Positions 1 to 6,991 are shown, counted from the first letter of the stretch. The stretch: 7,413 nucleotides of DNA from Prevotellaceae bacterium (GCA_031264875.1 JAISDK010000035.1:1-7413); one strand, 5' to 3'. Made by a program: numbers and translations. The notes: generated by a model not told the origin, from the letters alone.

Positions 1-121
1 CGACGCTCAATGTCGGATAGCAGGGGTGGGGTAAGGGGCGGAGGCAAGGGGCGGGGTAAAGGGCGGGGGCAAGCCCCGCCCCTACCGCAGGTCGATGACC
101 CGCGGTTATGGAAATCAAGCC
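1..121 (+). repeat. GC-rich composite repeat, copy A (four G-rich units)
   Basis: This copy has, in order, a head with a short palindrome (CGACGCTCAATGTCG, 1-15) and GATAGCA, four tandem 12-13 bp G-rich units (22-71, unit like AAGGGCGGGGGCA), a C-rich complement (AGCCCCGCCCC) that can pair with the last unit, and a second palindrome (CCGCAGGTCGATGACCCGCGG split as CCGC...GCGG, 86-106) with a tail to AAGCC. The same order recurs at 7222-7340. It may continue to the left of the window. No reading frame in it looks like a gene. Confidence 0.85.
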
Positions 122-165
122 CTTCGAGCTAAGCTGGTTTTCGACGGTGACAATATAAAATATAG

Positions 166-185
166 CCGGTGGTTTGAACCGCCGG
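166..185. repeat. Small imperfect palindrome
   Basis: CCGGTGGTT and AACCGCCGG form 9-bp arms around TG, with one G-T-type mismatch. No T run follows on either strand, so it is not a good terminator. It is one of several unrelated short palindromes in the flanks. Confidence 0.5.
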
Positions 186-303
186 GTTTGAAAATTGCGA
201 CAATACAATTTACGAGATCTCAAGAGTTATGAAAGTAAATCATGATTCAGACGTTGAAGCGATATAGGTATGCGAAATAAACAAGATATAACAGATATTA
301 TTT

Positions 304-427
304 AAGCGATTGTATTGCCGTCAGCTTTAGCTGACGGATAAGAAAATGCAGGACAAAAGCCCAAAGACAAGATGTTAAAAAAGTTCCGTCAGCTAAATCT
401 GACGGCAATATTTTATCACAAGCGATT
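304..427. repeat. REPIN- or MITE-like inverted pair of palindromes with 8-bp direct flanking repeats
   Basis: Two 25-bp segments, 313-337 and 386-410, are inverted copies of each other with a single mismatch. Each is itself a hairpin (CCGTCAGC-TTTA-GCTGACGG in the first). The pair encloses 48 bp of A-rich sequence. AAGCGATT occurs directly at 304-311 and again at 420-427, just outside the pair, which looks like a target-site duplication, although the right side has nine extra bases between arm and repeat. No coding sequence is enclosed. Confidence 0.75.
377..405 (-). terminator. Possible intrinsic terminator downstream of nqrF
   Basis: Reading the minus strand, a 7-bp stem CCGTCAG/CTGACGG with a 6-nt loop (405-386) is followed by AAC and then six T residues (382-377). 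This is the only hairpin with a following T run seen in the 692 bp after nqrF, although it lies about 290 bp beyond the stop codon. The hairpin is also one arm of the inverted palindrome pair at 313-410, so termination may be incidental to a repeat. No hairpin precedes the T run near 629-622, which is closer to the gene. Confidence 0.35.
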
Positions 428-472
428 TATAGGCAATAGCCCTGAAATGGCATGAAATAACCGGTTTGCGCC

Positions 473-506
473 TCGCACGGCGTAGTCTGGAGACTACGCC
501 GTGCGA
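473..506. repeat. Perfect 34-bp palindrome with TAGTCT/AGACTA core
   Basis: TCGCACGGCGTAGTCT (473-488) and its exact reverse complement (491-506) flank GG. Arms of 16 bp with no mismatch are well beyond chance. Neither strand has a T run after it, so terminator function is unlikely. A diverged relative lies at 7374-7397. Confidence 0.85.
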
Positions 507-692
507 AAGACTTTAATCGACAGCATTAAGCCTTAACTTGACGACTTAACGACAGAGATTACGCCATTTCCTATACCGCCGACCACAGAAAAACCGTGAA
601 AATCGGCGTGGAATTTTCTCGAAAAAAAACGGGGAGTGAAGCGCTGGATAACGGAATAAATCGTGGAATATAAGACTTTTTCCATTCAAAGT

Positions 693-1940
693 TTATCCTC
701 CAAAATCGTCGTACATAATCATTTCGCCGGGTACTCCAAGGTTGTCGAGCATTTTCACACATGCCGAGTTCATCATGGGGGGGCCGCACATGTAAAACTC
801 AATATCTTCCGGCGATTCGTGGTCTTTGAGATACGAATCGAATATTACCTGATGAATAAAGCCTGTTTTCCCTTTCCAGTTATCGTCCGGTTTGGGTTCC
901 GACAGGGCTATGGTAAACTTGAAATTCGGAAAAGCCTTTTCTATAGCAAGAAAATCCTCTTCGTAGAAAACCTCGCGCATGGAGCGTGCTCCATACCAGA
1001 ACGAAACTTTTCTGTTTGTTTTCAGAGTATGGAAAAGGTGGAAAATATGCGAACGCATGGGAGCCATACCGGCTCCGCCGCCGATAAACATCATTTCGTT
1101 ATCCGTGTTGCGCAGGAAAAATTCTCCGTAGGGACCCGAAACCGTGACTTTGTCTCCCGGTTTGCGCGAGAAAATATACGATGAACAGACCCCCGGATTC
1201 ACATTCATAAACGCGCCGGCAGCCCTGTCCCATGGAGGAGTAGCGATGCGGATATTCAGCATGACGATATTTCCTTCGGCAGGATGGTTTGCCATTGAAT
1301 ATGCCCGGAAAGTGCTTTCGGAGTTTTTCATTTTCAGAGTCCATATTTTCAAAGCGTCCCAGTCCTCGCGATATTCCTGTTCGACGTCTATGTCTTTCGA
1401 AAAATCCACTTCGCACGGTGGAATATCAATCTGTATATATCCTCCCGATTTGAAATTAAGGGTTTCGCCTTCGGGAAGTTTAACTGTAAACTCCTTGATA
1501 AACGTAGCTACATTTCTGTTGGAAACGACCTCACATTCCCATTTTTTGATGCCCAGCACTTCTTCCGGCACGCCGATCTTAATATTTTCCCGGACTTTCA
1601 CCTGACAGCCCAGGCGCCAATTGCTCTGCTGCTGTTTACGGGTAAAAAATCCTGTTTCGGTCGGTAAAATAATTCCTCCGCCTTCGAATACCTGACATCT
1701 GCACATTCCGCACGTTCCGCCGCCGCCACATGCCGAGGGCAGGAAAATTTTGTTGTTCGACAGCGTTGCCAGTATCGACGAACCCGGCGCCACTTCAATA
1801 TCTTTTTCTCCATTGATATTCAGTGTCACCGAACCTGATGGCGAAAGTTTTGTCTTGGCATAGAGCAGCAGCCCTACCAGTATTAATATAAGCAGCAGAA
1901 AAACTACGATAGCAGAGGTAATTACCATGAGATTATCCAT
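693..1940 (-). CDS. nqrF: Na+-translocating NADH:quinone reductase subunit F (NADH dehydrogenase, 2Fe-2S/FAD)
   Basis: NqrF is the electron entry point: it oxidises NADH through FAD and passes electrons to a 2Fe-2S cluster and then into the membrane subunits. The 415-residue protein is anchored by one N-terminal helix (about 5-27). A plant-type ferredoxin domain (about 36-125) follows, with cluster ligands Cys71, Cys77, Cys80 and Cys112 (C-x5-C-x2-C-x31-C). The ferredoxin-reductase-like FAD domain includes FRAYS at 211-215. The NAD(H) domain includes GGGAGMAP at 287-294 and CGPPMM at 385-390, and the chain ends in DDFGG, as usual. No cofactor residue I can check is missing and length is normal. 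It is the last gene, 14 bp after nqrE; the leader AACGAAATAAAATT has no Shine-Dalgarno sequence. It has no counterpart in RNF, so it confirms the complex as NQR. Confidence 0.97.
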   Translation of the reverse strand: MDNLMVITSAIVVFLLLILILVGLLLYAKTKLSPSGSVTLNINGEKDIEVAPGSSILATLSNNKIFLPSACGGGGTCGMCRCQVFEGGGIILPTETGFFTRKQQQSNWRLGCQVKVRENIKIGVPEEVLGIKKWECEVVSNRNVATFIKEFTVKLPEGETLNFKSGGYIQIDIPPCEVDFSKDIDVEQEYREDWDALKIWTLKMKNSESTFRAYSMANHPAEGNIVMLNIRIATPPWDRAAGAFMNVNPGVCSSYIFSRKPGDKVTVSGPYGEFFLRNTDNEMMFIGGGAGMAPMRSHIFHLFHTLKTNRKVSFWYGARSMREVFYEEDFLAIEKAFPNFKFTIALSEPKPDDNWKGKTGFIHQVIFDSYLKDHESPEDIEFYMCGPPMMNSACVKMLDNLGVPGEMIMYDDFGG

Positions 1941-1954
1941 AATTTTATTTCGTT

Positions 1955-2581
1955 TTAATCTATTTTTATTTCTATACCTGAAAAACTCATGAAGGCAATA
2001 GCCATCAATCCGGTAACGATAAACGTTATACCCAGGCCTTTCAGCGCCGGCGGCACTTTTGAGTAAGCCATTTTCTCCCTTATCGCCGCAATGCCGACGA
2101 TTGCCAGCATCCAGCCTATTCCCGAACCGAGTCCGAAAGACGTTGCCTCTGCTACCGACGAATATTCCCGTTCCTGCATGAAAAGCGAGGCTCCCATCAC
2201 GGCGCAGTTCACCGCTATCAGGGGCAAAAAGATACCCAGCTGATTGTAAAGCGCCGGCGTGAATTTTTCGACAATCATCTCAAGCAACTGCACTATCCAT
2301 GCTATGACTGCAATGAAGATGATGAAACTCAAGAATCCAAGATCAATATCCGCATATTCGCCACCAAGCCACGACAATGCTCCTGCCTGCAAAAGATATT
2401 TGTTGATCAGATAATTTACGGGTACAGTGATCAGAAGTACAAAAACAACGGCGACGCCCAGCCCCATGGCTGTGCTTACTTTCTTGGAAACAGCCAGAAA
2501 TGAACACATGCCCAGAAAGTAGGCGAAAATCATGTTGTTGATAAATACTGACTGTACAAATATTCCTATTAAATTTTCCAT
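1955..2581 (-). CDS. nqrE: Na+-translocating NADH:quinone reductase subunit E
   Basis: NqrE is the membrane partner of NqrD and is related to it in an inverted topology (RnfA family). The 208-residue protein has about six hydrophobic helices. Cys26 (in YFLGMCSFLAVS) and Cys126 (in AVNCAVMGAS) are the expected ligands of the shared intramembrane iron-sulfur centre. The conserved stretch FGLGSGIGWMLAIVGIAAIREK near residues 149-170 is split here by the usual Gly-rich turn, and the following YSKVPPALKGLGITFI is typical of NqrE. The start at 2581 is supported by AAAGGAAA about 7 nt upstream, the clearest Shine-Dalgarno-like sequence in the operon. The gene lies 16 bp after nqrD and 14 bp before nqrF. 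Confidence 0.96.
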   Translation of the reverse strand: MENLIGIFVQSVFINNMIFAYFLGMCSFLAVSKKVSTAMGLGVAVVFVLLITVPVNYLINKYLLQAGALSWLGGEYADIDLGFLSFIIFIAVIAWIVQLLEMIVEKFTPALYNQLGIFLPLIAVNCAVMGASLFMQEREYSSVAEATSFGLGSGIGWMLAIVGIAAIREKMAYSKVPPALKGLGITFIVTGLMAIAFMSFSGIEIKID

Positions 2582-2597
2582 TTGATTTCCTTTTTAA

Positions 2598-3248
2598 TTA
2601 TTTTTCAACAAGTTTTTTGTTTACAGAGCGATGTATCCATATAATTACGCCGAGAAGAATCAGGGCGGCGGGAGGCAGCACCATCATGCCGTTATTTTCG
2701 TAGAATCCTCCGGCTTTCACGTAAAACGATTCGGGAACAATCCTTAATCCGAACAAAGTGCCTGAACCCAGTAGTTCGCGGAAGAAAGCGACTATCACCA
2801 GAATCATCCCGTAACCGGCGCCGTTTCCCAGACCGTCGATCAGCGATGGCCACGGTTTATTTCCCAGGGCAAATGCTTCTATGCGTCCCATTATTATACA
2901 ATTGGTGATAATCAACCCTACAAATACCGACAATTGCTTACTCACTTCATAAACGTATGCCTTCAAGATCTGATCAACCAGAATGACAAGCGAAGCTGCC
3001 ACAACCAGCTGCACAATGATGCGGATACGGTTTGGTATAGTGTTTCGCAACAGCGATATGATGTAACTCGAAAATCCTGTTACTATTGTAACCGACAGTC
3101 CCATTACTATTGCCGGCTGCAGTTTTACCGTTACTGCCAGGGCGGAGCAGATGCCTAATACCAGGACGGTTATAGGATTACCGTTATTAAACGGGTCGGT
3201 AAACAGCTTGATGTTTTTCTCTGAAAATAAAGATTCCTTTTGGCTCAT
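2598..3248 (-). CDS. nqrD: Na+-translocating NADH:quinone reductase subunit D
   Basis: NqrD is an integral membrane subunit that pairs with NqrE; each gives two cysteines to an iron-sulfur centre buried in the membrane between them. The 216-residue protein is mostly hydrophobic, with about six helices. Cys34 (in LGICSALAV) and Cys117 (in TNCIIMGRIEAFA) are the expected ligands, in the usual inverted-repeat positions. The N-terminal SEKNIKLFTDPFNNGNP and the conserved LGNGAGYGMILV and ELLGSGTLFG stretches also fit the family. It starts 3 bp after the nqrC stop codon, which suggests translational coupling; the leader AACAATTAAGTC has no Shine-Dalgarno sequence. It is homologous to RnfE, but nqrA and nqrF in the same operon support NqrD. 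Confidence 0.96.
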   Translation of the reverse strand: MSQKESLFSEKNIKLFTDPFNNGNPITVLVLGICSALAVTVKLQPAIVMGLSVTIVTGFSSYIISLLRNTIPNRIRIIVQLVVAASLVILVDQILKAYVYEVSKQLSVFVGLIITNCIIMGRIEAFALGNKPWPSLIDGLGNGAGYGMILVIVAFFRELLGSGTLFGLRIVPESFYVKAGGFYENNGMMVLPPAALILLGVIIWIHRSVNKKLVEK

Positions 3249-3251
3249 GAC

Positions 3252-3977
3252 TTAATTGTTTTGTTTTTGAACATCAAAAAAATTCGTGTAATTCGACAGG
3301 CAGTCAAACAGCATTTTGCCTACAGCCTTGCTTGTAAGCGTGCCGCCGGTGATACCGTCCACACTGTAATCGTTCAGGGGAGCGCTGCCGTTTTTAATCA
3401 CTTCGACGGCAATAAATTTTCCGTCGCGGTATATTTGTTTGCCCGAAAACTGTTTCTGGAAATCAGATTCGGCAATTTCGGCGCCCAGACCCGGCGTTTC
3501 TCCGGCATGGTCGAAAACAGCGCCGTAAACGGTGTTGAAATCGTCTTTCAGAGAGATATATCCCCAAATAGCGCCCCACAGTCCGGCACCGCGTACAGGA
3601 ATGATATATTGCCTGGTACCGTTGTCGTTACATATAAAGACGGGTAACAGCCTTTCTTTTTCGGCTTTTTTCAGTTCAGCCTTTAAATCGGCGTTAAATG
3701 CGTCGCCTTCAGTCTTCACGCCATTGGCATTTACCAGAAACGCTTCCACGATATATTTTTTGTATTCATTTTCGATATAAGTATTCTTATCGTCCGCTTG
3801 ATTAACGTCGGAAGCCTTGCCTACCGACATCAGGATGTTCATCTTCTTTTCGATTTCCCTGTTTCTTTCCTGTGGTTCTTTGAGCGCTCCGGCGGCTACA
3901 GCCAAAACCGCAGCTACTACAACCACCAGAACCGCAGCATATAAAACCGTATAAACATTACTGTCTCTATTCATCAT
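3252..3977 (-). CDS. nqrC: Na+-translocating NADH:quinone reductase subunit C (FMN-carrying)
   Basis: NqrC is a single-span membrane protein whose extracytoplasmic domain carries covalent FMN and passes electrons between the intramembrane iron-sulfur centre and NqrB. The 241-residue product has one N-terminal hydrophobic helix (about 9-30) preceded by a short N-terminus, then a soluble domain. The FMN-binding domain shows RGAGLWG (129-135), GETPGLGAEI (159-168) and the flavinylation motif DGITGGT (207-213), so Thr213 is the predicted FMN attachment point. The motif has Gly where the Vibrio protein has Ala (SGAT); it still fits the ApbE recognition pattern. Two tandem ATGs (3977 and 3974) both give a workable start; the first is used here. 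The gene lies 12 bp after nqrB and 3 bp before nqrD. It is related to RnfG, but the operon content makes NqrC the right name. Confidence 0.96.
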   Translation of the reverse strand: MMNRDSNVYTVLYAAVLVVVVAAVLAVAAGALKEPQERNREIEKKMNILMSVGKASDVNQADDKNTYIENEYKKYIVEAFLVNANGVKTEGDAFNADLKAELKKAEKERLLPVFICNDNGTRQYIIPVRGAGLWGAIWGYISLKDDFNTVYGAVFDHAGETPGLGAEIAESDFQKQFSGKQIYRDGKFIAVEVIKNGSAPLNDYSVDGITGGTLTSKAVGKMLFDCLSNYTNFFDVQKQNN

Positions 3978-3989
3978 TTCATATTTTTT

Positions 3990-5132
3990 TTACAAATTAA
4001 CTTTATTTTGTCCGGCACGTTTGAGGCGGCGGCGTATGTTTGCTGCGACTACGTAGTGGTCAATCAGCGGCGCAAAAGTATTCATCAGCAGGATAGCCAG
4101 CATTGCTCCTTCGGGATATGCCGGATTGAATACGCGTATCGTCACCACCATAACGCCTATCATGAAACCGTATATCCATTTTCCGGTTTCGGTTTGCGAG
4201 GACGAAACGGGGTCGGTTGCCATAAATACCAGTCCGAAGGCTAAACCGCCCATTAACAGATGGTAGTACGGTGGCATTTCCATATACGAATTGCCGCCGA
4301 TGATGTTGAGGAGGTAACCTGTTGCGAGTGTCCCTATGGCTCCGGAGAGCATTATTTTCCAGCTTCCTGTGCCTGTAAAAATCAGTAGGGCTGCGCCTAA
4401 AAGTATTGCCAGTTTCGATGTTTCGCCTATCGAACCCGGGATAAACCCGAAAAACATGTCGCCGACTGCAGGCAAATCCAGTCCGGCAGCGATATTCGAC
4501 AGCGGCGTTGCTCCGGAAAATCCGTCGGCGTCGGCAATCCATACCTTATCGCCTGATATGTGAGTGGGGTACGAAAAGAAAACGAATGCCCGTGCAAGAA
4601 GAGCCGGATTCCAGATATTCATGCCCGTGCCGCCAAATATTTCCTTGCCGATGATGACTGCAAACGCTGTTGCCAAAGCAACCATCCACAGTGGAACTTC
4701 GACAGGCATAATCAACGGTATAATCATTCCTGTGACCAGGAATCCTTCGTTTATCTCGTGTCCGCGAACCTGTGCAAAAGCGAACTCAATACCCAGGCCA
4801 ACAACGTATGAAACAACAAGTATCGGTAACACTTTCAAAAAGCCGAACCAGAAAGCTGCAAGCAGCGCCGAATCTTCGCCGACTGATTTAAAATGCTGAA
4901 AACCGACGTTCCACATGCCAAACAGCAGGCAGGGTACGAGCGCCAGCACTACTACCGACATTGTGCGTTTCATGTCCACGCTGTCGCGGATGTGACAGCC
5001 GCCGGCAGTAACTGTTTTGGGTACAAAGAGAAATGATTCGAACCCTTCAAAAGTAGAATGGAATTTGCTCAACTTGCCTCCTTTTTCAAACGAGGGCTTT
5101 ATGTTGTCGAGGAATCTACGTAATAACTTCAT
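3990..5132 (-). CDS. nqrB: Na+-translocating NADH:quinone reductase subunit B
   Basis: NqrB is the large integral membrane subunit, thought to form much of the sodium channel and the ubiquinone/menaquinone site; it carries covalent FMN and, in the studied enzyme, riboflavin. From the ATG at 5132 it has 380 residues: a basic cytoplasmic N-terminus (MKLLRRFLDNIKPSFEKGG), then several strongly hydrophobic segments. The covalent FMN motif DGFSGAT lies at residues 203-209, making Thr209 the predicted phosphoester-linked residue. Other conserved stretches are HEINEGFLVTG, EIFGGTGMNIWNPAL, SYPTHISGD, and MATDPVSSSQTETGKW near the C-terminus. The reading frame is open further upstream to an ATG at 5258, but that extension overlaps nqrA and adds 42 hydrophilic residues unlike the family, so MKLLRR is preferred. 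The leader before 5132 is A-rich without a Shine-Dalgarno sequence. nqrC follows after 12 bp. It is homologous to RnfD, but the neighbours settle it as NqrB. Confidence 0.96.
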   Translation of the reverse strand: MKLLRRFLDNIKPSFEKGGKLSKFHSTFEGFESFLFVPKTVTAGGCHIRDSVDMKRTMSVVVLALVPCLLFGMWNVGFQHFKSVGEDSALLAAFWFGFLKVLPILVVSYVVGLGIEFAFAQVRGHEINEGFLVTGMIIPLIMPVEVPLWMVALATAFAVIIGKEIFGGTGMNIWNPALLARAFVFFSYPTHISGDKVWIADADGFSGATPLSNIAAGLDLPAVGDMFFGFIPGSIGETSKLAILLGAALLIFTGTGSWKIMLSGAIGTLATGYLLNIIGGNSYMEMPPYYHLLMGGLAFGLVFMATDPVSSSQTETGKWIYGFMIGVMVVTIRVFNPAYPEGAMLAILLMNTFAPLIDHYVVAANIRRRLKRAGQNKVNL

Positions 5133-5173
5133 ATTATATTTGTTGTCGTTTTTTTTTGTTGATTGATAGTATC

Positions 5174-6523
5174 TCAACTCATTTCCTTTATCATCAGATT
5201 GATTCCTTTGCGCAGCAAAGCCTGAACTTCGATTTTGGAAGTACAGACAAATTCGCACAGAGCCAAATCTTCTTCAATGACTTCGTAAATGCCGAGTTGC
5301 TCCATTTTGTCAATATCTTCTGCCAAAATCGCTTTCAGCAGGTAAACGGGATATATGTCCATAGGTAAAACTTTTTCGTACTGATTTGTAACGACAAAAG
5401 CGCGTTCTCCTCCATTCAGGTTTGTATCCAGGTCGTACAACCTGTTTGGCGTCAGCCATGAAAAATAGGATTTTGAAATGCTGAATTTCTTAAGCCGCGG
5501 CATTGCCCATCCCAGAAACTCGTATTTGTCGCCTTCGGGGATAACGGAAATTCTGTTGCCGTAAAATCCTGCATAACCGCCCTTTCCGATGTTTGTGCCG
5601 GTCAGCACGTCGCCGTTGATGTATCTTGCATTTTCGCTGCCGTCAATCAGATTGTCGAACGCCGTTATCGAAGTTCCGGTTATAATCTTGTAATATTGCG
5701 GACGTTTTACCCTGGAGCCGCAAAGGGCGATTATTTTTTCGGCGCTGTATATTCCTGTTGTGAAAAACCGTCCCAGCATAGCCACATGCTGTGCATCGAC
5801 TGTCCAGACGATGTCGCCCTTGTTTATCGGGTCGATATGATGAATCTGGATTCCCACGTTTCCGGCAGGATGCTTGCTTGTGAACAGCGTTATTTCCGCA
5901 TTTGTGATTTTATTCAGCTTCGATGCCGAATCGTCGGCGTCAAGTCCCAGATAAACTTTTCCATCAGTCAGTTTAGATAGAATATCAATGCCTGTCTGGA
6001 AATATTCTTCCTGTCCCAAAAGGAGAAAGGCCATGTCCACCATTAAAGGCGCCGTGTCGATTCCGGATACGAATATGGATTTGGGCTTGTCGGCAGGATT
6101 GGCGATTATCCCGTAAGGACGCTGTATTACAAACGGCCAGTAACCTGCTTTCAGCATCAGTTCAATGATTTGTTCTCTGCTGTTCAGCAATTCTTTTGTA
6201 ATTGTGTATTTTTCCTGCACGTTTTGTGTGTCGGGCTTAATGAGTATCTCAAGCAGCTTGCGGCGATCTCCTCTGACTATAGCTTCAACTGTGCCGCCTA
6301 CAGGCGATACAAACTGTATTTCAGGTCTGTACTTATCGAAAAAAACGGGTGTTCCGGCTTTCACTTCGTCGCCTTTCTTTACGCATAGCCGGGGCGTGAG
6401 GCCATGAAAATCTGCCGGCTTTACTGCGTATGTCGAAGACGCCGTTGCTGTGCTCAACACTCTTTCGGCAGAACCTTTCAGCTTAATATTAAGCCCTTTT
6501 CGGAATTTTATTACCCTTGACAT
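5174..6523 (-). CDS. nqrA: Na+-translocating NADH:quinone reductase subunit A
   Basis: This 449-residue protein is the peripheral, cytoplasmic-side NqrA subunit of the sodium pump, which sits against NqrB and has been linked to quinone binding. It has no membrane segment. Visible features are the N-terminal opening MSRVIKFRKGLNIKLKG, a barrel-sandwich-like stretch (about residues 38-95, with KKGDEVKAGTPVF and VSPVGGTVE), the motif HPAGN at 218-222 followed by IHHIDP, and the C-terminal CEFVCTSKIEVQ segment with Cys423 and Cys427. The length is normal for the family. The ATG at 6523 is chosen because the protein begins with the usual family N-terminus there and lies about 22 nt below the predicted transcription start; the leader AAAGTAAAGTAACAG has no clear Shine-Dalgarno sequence. 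It is the first gene of the operon, ends in TGA and is followed after 41 bp by nqrB. NqrA separates NQR from the related RNF complex, which lacks this subunit. Identification is secure. Confidence 0.97.
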   Translation of the reverse strand: MSRVIKFRKGLNIKLKGSAERVLSTATASSTYAVKPADFHGLTPRLCVKKGDEVKAGTPVFFDKYRPEIQFVSPVGGTVEAIVRGDRRKLLEILIKPDTQNVQEKYTITKELLNSREQIIELMLKAGYWPFVIQRPYGIIANPADKPKSIFVSGIDTAPLMVDMAFLLLGQEEYFQTGIDILSKLTDGKVYLGLDADDSASKLNKITNAEITLFTSKHPAGNVGIQIHHIDPINKGDIVWTVDAQHVAMLGRFFTTGIYSAEKIIALCGSRVKRPQYYKIITGTSITAFDNLIDGSENARYINGDVLTGTNIGKGGYAGFYGNRISVIPEGDKYEFLGWAMPRLKKFSISKSYFSWLTPNRLYDLDTNLNGGERAFVVTNQYEKVLPMDIYPVYLLKAILAEDIDKMEQLGIYEVIEEDLALCEFVCTSKIEVQALLRKGINLMIKEMS

Positions 6524-6551
6524 CTGTTACTTTACTTTTTTAAAATTCGCG

Positions 6552-6581
6552 CAAAGATATACCAAATAATCTTTTTCCAAA
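6552..6581 (-). promoter_or_regulatory. Predicted Bacteroidota-type promoter of the nqr operon
   Basis: On the minus strand a TTTG element (6581-6578) is followed after 18 bp by TATCTTTG (6559-6552). This matches the known Bacteroidota sigma factor consensus of a -33 TTTG and a -7 TAnnTTTG box with roughly 17-23 bp between them. Transcription would start a few bases further on, near 6546, giving a leader of only about 22 nt before the nqrA ATG. The surrounding sequence is A/T-rich. It is the only good match seen upstream of nqrA at a sensible distance. Confidence 0.7.
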
Positions 6582-6739
6582 TTTTTTTCCCCTGCGGATT
6601 GCATATATTGTGCGCAGACTAAAATTGTGATATAAAAACTACAATTGCCGGATTGGCAAACAATCGATTATTCATTCCTTTGAATTTAAAATTATACTAC
6701 TCACGGGATAGTTTTGTGAATTGCGTCATTATTTCGGTT

Positions 6740-6899
6740 AAACTCCGCAAGGAGTTTCAAATGGATAACCTCGAACAAGCGCAGCACAGTTCGGGGTAAA
6801 CCGTCTAATCCCAATCAGAACTGCGAAGCAGTTCAACTCCTTGCGGAGTTGTGTAGAATAGACGTGCGATACCCCGAACTGCGCTGCGCTTGTTCGGGG
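6740..6899. repeat. Nested cluster of palindromes in two interleaved inverted pairs
   Basis: Five palindromic units lie in the order a, b, c, a', b'. Unit a (6740-6757, AAACTCC-GCAA-GGAGTTT) is an inverted copy of a' (6834-6851). Unit b (6769-6796) is an inverted copy of b' (6872-6899), differing at 2 of 28 positions, and both carry CGAAC/GTTCG arms. Unit c (6818-6834) is GAACTGC-GAA-GCAGTTC. Each can fold by itself, while a-a' and b-b' pairing would cross. No gene is apparent here. Confidence 0.8.
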
Positions 6900-6991
6900 C
6901 TATCGACCTCAGACACCTGCGGCGTCATAAGACACGAAGAATAGCTACATTTGTATCTCACTATTTCACACCGAGCGTGGTATAACGCGCG

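Larger units (their letters stand above)
1..692. other. Left flank: non-coding, repeat-bearing
   Basis: I find no convincing gene here on either strand. It holds copy A of the GC-rich repeat, the palindromes at 166-185, 313-410 and 473-506, and the possible terminator. The pieces 186-303 and 507-692 show nothing recognisable beyond the 8-bp direct repeat CGTGGAAT at 607-614 and 662-669. The short minus-strand frame at 571-789 runs into nqrF out of frame and has no family-like content. Confidence 0.75.

Noticed and set aside
171..185. GGTTTGAACC as a tRNA T-arm
   Set aside because: It is part of a simple palindrome; no acceptor, D or anticodon stems can be placed around it.
622..640. T run after nqrF (minus strand) as an intrinsic terminator
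   Set aside because: CCCCGTTTTTTTT occurs, but no stable stem immediately precedes the T run.
571..789. 72-codon minus-strand reading frame overlapping the end of nqrF
   Set aside because: It begins inside nqrF in another frame and runs into the non-coding flank; the sequence resembles no family known to me.
663..1184. 173-codon plus-strand reading frame antisense to nqrF
   Set aside because: It mirrors the well-supported nqrF frame, has no domain features, and no promoter or leader suggests it is expressed.
5133..5258. Longer NqrB with an upstream ATG at 5258
   Set aside because: The extension overlaps the end of nqrA and adds 42 hydrophilic residues not expected in NqrB, whose usual N-terminus begins at MKLLRRFLDNIKP.
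693..6523. RNF complex instead of NQR
   Set aside because: Four subunits are homologous between the two, but nqrA and the FAD/2Fe-2S nqrF are present and RnfB/RnfC are absent.
6709..6716. Plus-strand TAGTTTTG as a promoter -7 box
   Set aside because: The nearest TTTG (6679-6682) is 26 bp away, too far for the Bacteroidota consensus, and no gene lies downstream.
6946..6953. Plus-strand TACATTTG as a promoter -7 box
   Set aside because: There is no TTTG at the right distance and no gene downstream.
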